Origin: Cryptomeria japonica
Lineage: Eukaryota; Streptophyta; Pinopsida; Cupressales; Cupressaceae
Assembly: GCF_030272615.1 (NCBI RefSeq)
Contig: NC_081405.1
Coordinates: 158,769,954-158,833,953, forward strand
Direction of reading: 5' to 3'
Length of the DNA stretch: 64,000 nt
In this document: positions 11,453 through 22,306 of the stretch, piece after piece
Numbering within the stretch: position 1 is the stretch's first letter
Layout of the letters: every line of letters starts with the position of its first letter
Position numbers and translations under genes: made by a program
The notes under the pieces: generated by a model
What the model was told of the DNA's origin: nothing
The model's database searches: none
Seen by the model: only the letters and a program-made list of their open reading frames with translations

Positions 11453-11498
11453 GAGGTTTTCTGTAAATTGGCAGGACTTTCAGATTTGAGTGGGAGCA

Positions 11499-14400
11499 AT
11501 GGAGGATTCCAAATTCAAGGTTGAAAAGTTTAACGGCCAGAATTATCAGTTATGGAAAATGCAGATGGAGGATTACTTGTATCAAAAGGATTTGTGGTGG
11601 CCATTGGAAGGAAAGGCAAAAAAACCGACCACAATATCAGATGAAGAGTGGGACATTTTAGATAGAAAGGCACTGGGATCCATTCAATTGTGCCTTGCGT
11701 CGTCTATAGAATTCAATATAACAGAAGCAAAAACGACTGTAGATTTGATGGCAACATTGGCTAAGTTGTATGAGAAACCCTCGGCTTCAAATAAGGTATT
11801 TCTTATGAAGCGTTTGTTTAATTTGAAAATGAGTGAGGGAGGATCTGTAGCGGAGCACTTAAATGAATTTAATACAATTACCAGTCAATTGTCTTTGGTA
11901 AAAATTACCTTTGCAGAAGAGGTTAGGGCTCTCTTGATTTTATGTTCTTTGCCAGAAAGCTGGAATAGCTTGGTTATGGCTGTAAGTAACTCTGTCTCTG
12001 GTAAAAATACTTTGGTAATTGATGATATTGTTGGTGTTATCCTAAGCGAGGAAATGCGAAGGAAAAGCACAGGTGAGACTCCAACATCATCGGGTAGTGT
12101 TTTGAATGTGGAGAACAGAGGAAGATCAAAGGAAAGAGGAAAAGGCCCTGGGAATGAGAAGTCACGAGGGAAGTCAAAGAAAGGATGCTCTCAATCTAGA
12201 GGAAAGAAAGATTGCTGGTACTGCGGAAAGCCTGGTCATCTAAAGAAAGACTATTGGTCTCAGAAAAACAAAGGAGGAGACAAAAATGAAAATGACAGTA
12301 AGGAAGCTAATATTGCAAGTAATACTTTACAAGATGCTTTAATCTTATGTTTGGATAATGTTAATGATTCCTGGGTAATAGATTATGGGGCTTCATTTCA
12401 TGCTACACCCCATAGAAAATATTTTCTAGATTATGTTCAAGGTGATTTTGGACAGGTATATTTGGGTGATGATGAGCCCTATCAAATTATTGGAAAAGGA
12501 AAGATAAAGATCAAGTTGCAGAATGGTAATGACTGGTTTCTGCAGGAGGTAAGACATGTTCCTAATTTAAGAAGAAATTTAATTTCTGCAGGGCAACTAG
12601 GTAGTGAAGGTTGCATAGTTACCTTCTCAGACAGTATGTAGAAGGTCACTAAAGGATCATTAGTAGTAGCTAAAGGTGCGAAGGTAGGCACATTATATCT
12701 GTGTACTGGTAACACTTACTCTACCTCAGCTGCTACAGATAAAGTTACTGCAGGGACAACAACAATAAATGTTGCAAGAACAGATTCGATAATGTGGCAC
12801 CATAGGCTTGGGCACATGAGTGAGAAAGGGATGAAAATCCTTCACTCCAAAAATTAATTGCCAGGGTTAAAGAAGATTGATTTAGAGTTCTGTGAAAACT
12901 GTGTTTATGGTAAACAGAAAAGAGTCAGATTTCTCAAGGTTGGGAAAGAGAAGAAGAGTGAGAAGTTAGAGCTTGTACATTCAAATGTATGGGGACCGGC
13001 TCGGGTATCTTCTCTTGGTGGCTCTTGTTATTATGTTATTTTTATTGATGACTCAACCAGAAAAACATGGGTATATTTCCTAAAATAAAAATCAAATGTT
13101 TTTGAAACTTTTAAGAAATGGAAAGCTTCGGTTGAGAATGAGACAGGAAAAAAGTTGAAGTGTCTCAGATCGGATAATGGAGGTGAGTATTGCAGCAAAG
13201 CATTTGAAGATTACTGTTCCTTAAATGGGATGCGAAAGCAGAAGACAGTTCTAGGAACTCCACAGGAAAATGGTGTGTCAGAGAGAATGAATAGGACCAT
13301 CATGGAACGTACGAGGAGCATGAGATTGCATGTTGGATTGCCCTTACATTTTTGGGCAGATGTTGTACATACTATTGTCTATTTGATAAATAGAGGACCT
13401 TCAACCCCTTTGGATGGTGGTATTCCAGAGGAGGCATGGACTGGTAAAAAGGTAAATTATTCTTTTCTAAAAACTTTTGGTTGCGAAGCTTTTGTCCATG
13501 TTGATAAAGAAAATAGAACCAAGCTTGATGTTAAATCTCATAAATGTACCTTCATTGGATATGGGATAGATGAATATGGCTATCGGTTATGGGATTTTGA
13601 AAATAAGAAAATAATTAGAAGTAGAGATGTTATATTCAATGAGAAGGTTGTGTATAAAGAACAGATGCAGGAAAAGAAGCATGAACAGGACAAACAAGAA
13701 TATGTGGTGTTGGATGATATTCCTGAAAATGAAATGCCACAGGTACCTGATGCTCAGCAAAAACAGATTGTTCCACAAACTCCTGCAAGTGTTAGACGTT
13801 CTACAAGGACAAGTAGACCCCCTGAAAGATTTTCTCCTTCTTTGTATTCTATTTTATTAACGGATTTTGGTGAACCAGAAGAATATGAAGAAGCAATGTA
13901 GGTGGATGCCAAACAACAGTGGCAACTAGGCATGAAAGAGGAGATGGACTCCTTGATGAAAAATAAGACTTGGGACTTAGTCCCTTTACCTGCAGAAAAA
14001 AGAGCCTTACCTAACAAATGGGTTTATCGACTAAAGGAGGAGGAAGGAGGTCAGAAAAGATATAAGGCCAGACTTGTGGTAAAAGGTTTTGCATAGAAAA
14101 AGGGTATAGATTATGATGAAATATTTTCTCCAGTTGTAAAAATGACTTCAATTAGAACTGTACTTAGTCTTGTGGCTACAGATGATTTACATCTTGAACA
14201 ATTAGATGTCAAAACAGCTTTTCTCCATAGAGATTTGGAGGAGGAAATTTACATGTTGCAACCACAAGGATATGAGGTCAAAGGTAAGGAGAACTTGGTG
14301 TGCAGGTTGAAGAAAAGTTTGTATGGCCTAAAGCAAGCACCCCGACAATGGTATTTAAAATTTGATAGTTTCATGGCTGAACATGGCTATCATAGATGTC

Positions 14401-15380
14401 ATTCTGATCATTGTGTATATTTTAAGAGATTTGATAATGGCAGTTATATTATCCTGTTGCTTTATGTTGATGACATGCTTGTTGTTGGGTCTAACATGCA
14501 ACATATAAATGATCTTAAACAGAAATTAGCCAGGTCATTTGCTATGAAGGATTTGGGTGCAGCTAAGCAAATTCTCGATATGAGGATTACACGGGACAGG
14601 AAAAATAGAACCTTGAATTTGTCCCAAAGTGAGTATATAAAGAAGGTGTTGAAAAGATTTAACATGCAGGATGCAAAAGCAGTTAGTACACCTTTGGCTA
14701 GTCATTTCAAATTGACTAAGGAGATGTGCCCAGAGGCACCGAAAGAAGTTAATAAAATGTCTAACATCCCGTATTCATCAGCTGTTGACAGTCTGATGTA
14801 TGCAATGGTATGCACAAGGCCAGATATTGCACATGCAGTGGGAGTTGTGAGTAGGTTTATGAGTAATCCAGGTATGCAACATTGGAATGCTGTGAAATGG
14901 ATTCTTCGGTATTTGAAAGGAACTACTACGAAGGCATTATGTTTCAAAGGATCTAATGCTACTCTAAGTGGATATGTTGACTCTAATCTGGCGGGTGATA
15001 TTGATTCATGGAGGAGTACTACAGGGTATGTTTTTACTATAGGGGGAACTACAGTCAGTTGGATTTCTAGGCTGCAAAAGGTTGTTGCACTTTCAACCAC
15101 TGAAGCTGAGTATGTTGCTGCTACAGGAGCCAGCAAAGAGATGATTTGGTTGCAATGTTTTCTGAAGGAATTGGGTCAGACACAAGAGGATAGCCCATTG
15201 TATACTGATAGCCAGAGTGCCATTCATCTTGCGAAAAACTCTACTTTTCATTCAAGGACAAAGCACATTCAGCTCAGGTACCACTTCATCCAAACTATCT
15301 TGGAGGAGGGTCAGTTACGACTTGAGAAGATTCACACAAGTGAGAATCCTGCCGATATGTTCACAAAGGTAGTTCCATAG
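11499..15380 (+). pseudogene. gag-pol polyprotein of the Tork-like copia element, five nonsense codons
   Basis: One continuous frame from ATG 11499 to TAG 15378-15380 (1293 sense codons), with no frameshift but stops at 12639, 12856, 13086, 13899 and 14094. Gag begins MEDSKFKVEKFNG. The zinc knuckle CWYCGKPGHLKKDY has its last Cys changed to Tyr (codon 12252). The protease motif is WVIDYGASFH (Tyr where Ser or Thr is usual). Integrase keeps its second Asp (RSDNGGEY) and Glu (PQENGVSERMN), but the first Asp is Asn (HSNVWGP, codon 12984). Reverse transcriptase keeps YVDDMLVVG. RNase H has SNLAGD where SDLAGD is expected (codon 14985) and keeps TEAEY and TDSQSA. In a live element Gag packages the RNA and Pol copies and inserts the DNA. 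These changes are nearly all G-to-A or C-to-T, as in methylated DNA. Confidence 0.95.
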
Positions 15381-15501
15381 GAGAAGTTGATTTCTTCATT
15401 AGTTTCTGTTGGTCTTCTTGATTGATAATTGTGGAATTTATACCAGTCAAGTCCTAGTGTTTTATCCAGCGGATGTTGCATGTACAGTGGTGTCGTGTAG
15501 T

Positions 15502-15561
15502 ATCAGTCTCCAAGTGGGAGATTGTTCGGTGTGGAGCCTGATCAGTCTCCAAGTGGGAGAT
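15502..15561 (+). other. Polypurine tract, tandemly duplicated
   Basis: AAGTGGGAGAT (15551-15561) directly precedes the 3' LTR and is the likely plus-strand primer. The same block, including ATCAGTCTCC before it, occurs 39 bp upstream (15502-15522). There it is followed by TGTTCGGTGTGG, which itself resembles an LTR start. Confidence 0.8.
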
Positions 15562-15992
15562 TGTTGAAATGTGGTGACTAATCAGCAAAGTACTGTACAC
15601 TCAGCATGTATCCTCGCCAGGGTCCGGGGCCGGGCTGGGCCCCAGGCAGGGGTTCGGGGGCAGTAGTCCCCAAGAAAAAAAAATTTGCCATTTTTTGTTG
15701 ATGAAAATCGACATTGTAATAAAACCCTAAAAAAGGCCAACTTTGTTTGTTGCCCTAAAAATGCATGTTATAAGCGGCTGGGATGCTTAAGGCATTGCAA
15801 GGTTGATGTACTGTTTTTGCTGGATAATAAGAAAGATTGGACGACTGTGTATGGTGGACGTAACCCATTCTGGGTGAACCACGTTAAATCTCTGTGTTAT
15901 CTGTGTCCTATTTTATTTCTTTATCTTTTGTATTTAAATCTGCATATAATTGTTAGTTCATATTTGCTTCTGATCTGCTTGAAACCCTAACA
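15562..15992 (+). repeat. 3' LTR of the Tork-like copia element (431 bp)
   Basis: Starts TGTTGAAATGTGG and ends CCCTAACA. It matches the 5' LTR along its length apart from indels in the GC-rich part and scattered substitutions, mostly transitions by eye. Confidence 0.93.
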
Positions 15993-16002
15993 ATTATATG
16001 CT

Positions 16003-16350
16003 AACATTATCATCAATTCAAAAGAAAATTCCTTCGTCCTTTAGAGCAAATTTGATTCAAGGAGCAAAAAACTAAATTAGGGAATCTTCAATTATGAGTT
16101 AATGATAGATTTTATGTGATTTATCATTTTATTGCATCAACACATGGAGAACTTATTTTAAGAGCATTACATCACCTATTGAAGGTATAATCATCTCCAT
16201 TCAAGAATTTCAGCCTTGCCCTCAAAAGGCAAGCTTTTCCAATTCAATTCAAGTTCAATTTCTATTTTAATTAGGGTTATATTTTAAACTCAGGTTTTTA
16301 CCTAAGGCAAACCCCTATCCACAACCCCCTTTCTTTCCTATTGTGTGCAA
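16003..16350. other. Short intergenic stretch, nothing recognised
   Basis: Lies between the copia element and solo LTR D. It is AT-rich, with no usable open frame or repeat structure that I can name. Confidence 0.5.
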
Positions 16351-17797
16351 CTACATGTTGGCATTGAGTTGTCATTGATGTCAACATACATAGATGCAGG
16401 GCCGATATGGTTAAGTATGCAAGGGGAGATAAGTTGCAGAAGAAATGAGTTGTAGAAGTGTTGGATTCGTGTTGGTTCAAATTCAACATCAATGCATGGG
16501 AGCTCTTTCTTGTCACTACACAATGTGTTTGTTACCACTCTTTGCGTGCCTGAACTTTTTGGTCAGAGATCCTACAAGTCTCCTCGACACCTTTACACTT
16601 CAATGTTTTTTTGAGACCTCCATCGGCCTTTGTAGACACTTCCTGTTATACCAACATCCCTATTTTTGAGAGACTTCAAATGTATCTTATCGACTTGCAA
16701 TTCAAACCCTTGATTTATCAGTTAACCGCTCTCCGATGGAAATGTAGCCACTAGTTTTTTTATAAGTCATTGATTCTCATTCCACTCGATTCCCGATCTC
16801 TGACAGTGGACCCTACCCCTACTTTATCGGTTAATTGCTCTCCGATGGAAAATTTTCCACTAGTTTTTGTAGTCAAGATTTGTTCCACTTGATCTCTGAT
16901 CCTCGATATTGTTGTATCAATGGTCCCCTCACAAGTCTCATATCAGCCGATCACACTTTTTTGATCTTTTTGCACACACATTTTGTTGTTCCATGTTTAT
17001 TGAGGTGCTTGATAGCCCGAATCTCCAATTATTCAAGAGTATGATAATGTCAATAGAAAAGTTTCCCATGTGGATGTTGACCAAATGCGACCCGATGACA
17101 AAGGTGAAGTCAAAGACATAGCTCGCACAAAGAAAATTCAAATTGTTGGTGAAGAATGGTTGTATGGACACATAGTAAGTGGTGATTTGTAGTCCAATCA
17201 GATCAGATCACAGAGATGAAGAAGAGAGGTGATCGCATTTAGTGAAGACCAGTTGAATGGCTCGAGAAGATCAACTATCTTCTGTCGACAAGATATCAGA
17301 TCGATGAGTAAGTGAAGATTACTAAGAATAGTAATCTGAACACAGAAGACTAATATGAAGATGCAGAGGATGCATTTAATGATGGTGACTATCTGTCTAA
17401 AAGGAATAGACAGAGGATAAAATTGGCTTGTATGCCACGATGTGCATTCAATTCAACTTTTGGTGGGAAGGTTGATAAGAGGTAAAAGAAAGAGATGATA
17501 AGAGATGTGTTAAGGATTAAAAAATAGGGGGGAGAAGAGTACAAAAGAGTGTGTGTGGTGTATAGTGCAAAAGTAGAAAAGGGAAGGAGACATATACACA
17601 GATTGAAGTAGAGAAGGCATAATAGAGGACATGAAGAATTCATAAGGTAATACACTCAGAGTGGGGTAGAGTAAGAAAATTATACAGAGAAGAAATCAGA
17701 GAGTTGTGAATAGAGAATGAAGAGAACAGAAGGCAAAGATCAGAAATTGATAGCAGAGAGCTTAAGAACAAATAGCAGAGTGCAGAGGACACAACCT
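16351..17797 (+). mobile_element. Solo LTR D, left part (outermost layer of the nest)
   Basis: Begins TGTTGGCATTGAG then TTGTCATTGATGTCAAC at 16356, preceded by CTACA (16351-16355). It is interrupted at 17797/17798 by element A and resumes at 38111. The two parts add to about 1.88 kb. No primer site or coding region belongs to it, so it is best read as a solo LTR left by recombination. The SIRE-like assignment rests on the start motif and length. Confidence 0.75.
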
Positions 17798-18380
17798 TGT
17801 TGAATATCCAAGAAACTAAGAGGGGGGGTGAATCAGTTGACAACAAAATTAGGAAACCCATGTAAAATTTAGATTAGACACAAGAGACACCAGTATTTAT
17901 GTGGAAAACGGTCCAAGAAGGGAAAAACCATGGAAATTGCTAATTCTACATATAAAAACACCGGTTAAGGTGACATCTGTTAAGGTGATTTTTACAATGG
18001 GTGGCTCACTTACAATGTCCTCATTATTGATGGGCTTACTTCCAATATGCTTACTAAAAATGGGCTCACTTGTGTAAAAGGCTCAGTGCACTAAAAGGCT
18101 CACTACCAAAGAATAAAGAAAGACAAAGAGAATCCACCATAAGAAAAACACAGTCTGTACTGTCAAAACTCCTTTCGGTAAATATATCACAACACTACAC
18201 TCACACAATCATTGGATTCCTTCAATCTAGCATGTCTTCAACACAAAAATCCATGTATGAAATCATCAAATTAGACTCCTATAAATACTGTCTCTAGAAA
18301 TCATAATTCTCAATGTCGGCTAAGACAAAGATCTAAAATAGGTCTCCACTAAACATTTTGGTGGTGGCAAGGAATGAAAA
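17798..18380 (-). repeat. 3' LTR of element A, distal part
   Basis: Matches the 36980-37800 portion of the other LTR in order, but lacks an extra segment of about 230-250 bp present there (about 37245-37500). Ends in GAAAA, the duplication made by insertion of B. Confidence 0.9.
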
Positions 18381-18777
18381 TGTTGGTGTAAATAATTATT
18401 CATCACGGATATTATTACACTATACTTAAGTTTACTTAGGAAATACATTTCATAATAGTTTGGATATGAGACACTTGGGTGTTTGTGCCACATTGGGATA
18501 GTGTGTGTAGGAGAATTTCCACCTTTTATGGTGTGATCTTGTTGTTACACTCCACATTCAGTGGGTGATCCACCTCATGTGGACTATTATATTATTTCTG
18601 CTACCTACCCACACCTATTTCCTACCTACCCTTGTTTCTTATTGAGCCACATGTCATGTTTGTGTGCTTACATATCCATATAGCCTTGTCTATATAAGCA
18701 GGCTTATATTCATTGTATGTAATGCTTAATGATCCAGTTGATCATATTTTTCATCTTGATAGAATACAGTTTATTTT
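18381..18777 (+). repeat. 5' LTR of element B, part 1
   Basis: Starts TGTTGGTGTAAATAATTATT. It is interrupted after ATTTT (18773-18777) by element C and continues at 27501. By eye it differs from the 3' LTR at a few percent of positions. Confidence 0.92.
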
Positions 18778-20428
18778 TGTGTGGGGGAAAAAGTGAGACT
18801 AGGCAAACATGCCCTAATCTCACTTTCAATCACACATTTGTGGAATACGAAAGAGCCTAGAGGTATCACACAATTGGCTACTTCTTTTTGTGGAAGAGAC
18901 AGCCACGGGCTACCTATTAGGATTTCTATTCCTTTGTTGTAATTGAAAGATAAAATGATGCAAGTTCAAGTCCTAATCCCAAAATGCAAGTATGAACTAA
19001 TAACAAGATTGCAGAATTGAGATTAAACAATGAAAATCTGTAAACACAAGGACAAGACAAGAATGTAGATGCGTACCCAGAGCTAAAATCTGAGTGAAAA
19101 TGTTCGGGACGGGGGCGCGGGTGCCACTATCCTGATTCTGCCCCTGAAACTGCTCCGGAAATTGCTGTTTTGCAACCTGGAAAGCTGTCAAAAATGCTGA
19201 AAATTGTTGTCTGACAAAGGGACCAGGGCGCCCAGTGCCTCTGTCCTAGGGACCAGGGCGCCCAGTGCCCCTGTCCTGGCAAGACCAGGGTGCCCCACGC
19301 CCCTGTCATGATCTTCTACTCCGAAACTTGGTGTGTTGTTCTGTCTCGGTCCGCTTCCGTCGGATCTGCAACTTGCGACGTCGTCCAAATCCTGAAACCT
19401 ACACTTATATCTGAAAGGTATGGTGGGCGGCTATATAGGGTTTTGCCTTAGTCAAACCCCCGCTTTGGTGATTTCCACCTCCACGAATAGCCAAGTTGTA
19501 TTGTAAAAGTAGTGTGTGTGCAAGATCCTAAAATGCAAGTAAGCAAACTAGAGCAACCTAGAAAGTAAACCCTAATTGCTTGTAAATGATAATGTAAGTG
19601 CTCCAAATCAAGATGCAAAGTGATCTAAAGCATGAATAAATGATATATTGAAGCTTATGCAAAGACATGAAAACAACATGAAATCATACCCAATCCCAAG
19701 GGAGGGGTACAAGCCAATCTTCAGTCAGTAATTTCCTATTGCTCTTCAATGTCTTCCAAGCCCTAAATGGATGAATGAAATTGATAAATTCTTGATAGAT
19801 GGATGTTGAATGTTGTTGAAGTCTTCAAAGATCTGCTCTTTCGCTGCATATGAGGTTCCTGAAAACAAAATTTGGATCCTTTCAAATGAAGAAAGAGAGC
19901 TCTTATATATGAAACCCTAGGTCTTAATTTCAACTTTTGGCCGACTTAGAGATTGAATCTCCCGCCAATTTCTTGGGGTTAAGCTTTATTTTATGATTGG
20001 ATCGCGCTCCTAAATTTTTGAGAAAAATGTTCGGGACCGTGTGCACTCCGGGCGCCATGGTCCCGACAACTTTTCACCAAATTTTCAGGGCCATCGGATA
20101 TGATGATTTTAGAGAGAATCCCAAAGTTACGGGTGATTTTGAGATGTTTTGACCCCCGAAATCAAGCCCCCAAGTTCAAAATAGGACCTAATTAAGGTTT
20201 TTGATTAAATGATGTATTGGAGGAATAAAATGAAAGGGGCACACTTTAATGAAAAGGGCCCAACTTTATGATATGGGAGATGATAAAAAAGAACCTTAGA
20301 CCTAATTAATTTAATTAATTAAGTGCTAAAGGGAAATGCAATGCAAATGCAAAATGCGCCAAGGTGGGTGCTAAACTAGGTGTGAAATTGTACCAGCCTA
20401 GCAAGTGCGTACAATTTACGACGCTACA
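18778..20428 (-). repeat. 3' LTR of element C (1651 bp)
   Basis: Near-identical to 25849-27500, with mostly transition differences. It includes a GC-rich stretch at 19219-19310 with three ~30-bp units built on GACCAGGGCGCCCAGTGCC. The short minus-strand frame at 18997-19191 recurs in the other LTR and is LTR sequence, not a gene. Confidence 0.93.
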
Positions 20429-20443
20429 TTTAGCCCCCACTTT
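20429..20443 (-). other. Polypurine tract of element C
   Basis: On the minus strand AAAGTGGGGGCTAAA directly precedes the 3' LTR start TGTAGCGTCG. This is the expected plus-strand primer position and fixes the orientation. Confidence 0.9.
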
Positions 20444-22306
20444 AGCGGTCATATGAATGCTACATGCATATGCAAGCTAAAGTACAGAAAAGTAAACATT
20501 ATTTGAAAAAGGATATATCCATAAGTTGTCGGATGAAGCCCCCAACGGTATCTGCAGTACTCAGTTAAGAACCACAACCTACAAAACACACGTTAGATCA
20601 CAAAATCACCTAATGCTTACTAAGGAAGGTGATGAAAATTCGAGGGTAGTTATATGCCCCCCCCTGTTTCGGCTTGCTAATTTTAGTGAGTTGAAACAGG
20701 GATCATGTTTACCACTTCGAATTTGTTAAAGAATATTGATGACAAATGCTCACAAGAAGATTTGATATGAGATCAAAAACTAATGGAGAATCATTTGGTA
20801 AGAAAGAGGACTAAATCTCAATTCCAACACAACAAAGAGTGTGAGGATTTGAGAGTTCTCTAACACAAGATGAAGGATGTAAATGGAAACAAAATGCAAA
20901 GAGAAGAAAAGAAAGGAAAAAAAGCATGAATACACACATTGGTGATCCATGAAAAGAATAGTGAGAGAGAAAACATGGACTTCTCGCCCCTAGATCTTGT
21001 CTAGGTGATCCATGGGAAAAGGACATGGAAAACTAGCCCCTAGAGTCTGTCTAGGTGATCCATGTAAGGGAGGAGAGTGAGAAAGTCTAGCCTTATGCCG
21101 CTAGTTCCACTCAACCTCGTGCATGTGTGTGTAAGGGAGGTTAGAAGCACCTCGTAGGAGGCTATGCCCGAGTATGCTACAACCTGTATATGTATAGTAC
21201 AAAAGCGTGACATCTCGCTCTAAGAGTCTGTGCTCTGGTTCTGAGAATAATCACCTTGCATAAAAGAAAAATGGAGACATCTCGCTCTAAGAGTCTGTGC
21301 TCTGGTTCCGAGAATGACCCAGTGTTCAAAAACTGTAATGTTTATGTCATAAGAAAAGTATAACAAGGATACATACCTTCATCACAAAAGAAGATACCCC
21401 AAAAATGCAACAATGTCATAGATCCAAGCAAGAGAGTTTTGCACTCTTTAAGAAAGGATAAGATAGTTGAGAAGGGATATCTTGTAGTATGTGTAAAGGA
21501 GATCCTTAGAGGAGAAGAGATGTTTGTACAAAAGAAACCTATCCCCGAGAGGACAAATATAACATCTTCTAGAATAAGACAAAGAAGAGAATAAGAATGC
21601 AATACTTCCTTCTTTTGTGAGGTGAAAGTGATTCTTAATGAAGGATGACACTCTTTTTAACCCAATTGGGAGAGTGAATTCATTATGGATGTATTTTACC
21701 AAGTGCAAAAGAGGTTGTAGTCAAGGACTTACACCTCTTGTAAGAGAGAATCCTTGAACAAACAACAACAAATGCATACAAGGAATAACATCAAGTAATA
21801 AAGTTCACACCATCCACAAAATAGGAAAAAGTGGATCCTTAGATAAAAATAAGGAAAGATCATTGCCTCCCAAGGATAAGGACAATGAGAAGGACTTACA
21901 CAATCTTCTAGGGAGAGATTTAGGCATAAAAAAAATGTACTACATACTCACATGCGTTCATGCAAGCAAGACATTAGTGTATGTAAAATGCTCCTCACAA
22001 GAAGTGGGTAGGATAAGAAAGAGAATACACATCTTCTCCCATATCTAGGAAAAGAGGATTCTAAAGAAAAGATGATCAATATTTCCACACTATTACCCCA
22101 AAGGTAAATTTTAACCATAAAAAGAAGAGATGTATGAAATCACTCTTGTCCCCATAGGAACAAGAGATAACATAGAAAAATTAGGCTATTATGCTGCTTC
22201 AAAAATATGATTGCACTTGAAATTGTACCATCATGAATGACAATGAGCCCCCAGTAAATGAGCTACCAATGTCACATAATGATGAGCAACATAACAGCCA
22301 TTAATG
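20444..22306 (-). other. 3' untranslated region of element C with tandem repeats
   Basis: About 1.9 kb without a usable frame. It contains short repeats: a GGTGATCCATG-centred unit at 20941, 21004 and 21054, with CTAGNNNNTGTCTAG-type spacers, and a ~35-bp unit (CTCGCTCTAAGAGTCTGTGC) at about 21213 and 21276. Tandem repeats here are common in Tat/Ogre elements. Confidence 0.7.

Larger units (their letters stand above)
10982..15997 (+). mobile_element. Complete Ty1-copia retrotransposon (Tork/Tnt1-like), inactive
   Basis: Two LTRs (10987-11438 and 15562-15992), initiator-Met tRNA primer site, gag-pol in one frame, polypurine tract, and identical 5-bp target duplications ATTAT (10982-10986 and 15993-15997). 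Domain order gag, protease, integrase, reverse transcriptase, RNase H is Ty1-copia order, and the Pol sequence resembles the Tnt1/Tork group. Five in-frame stops and several lost catalytic residues mean it cannot be autonomous now. Confidence 0.95.

Noticed and set aside
18997-19191. 64-codon minus frame repeated at 26069-26263
   Set aside because: It is simply the same LTR sequence present in both LTRs of element C.
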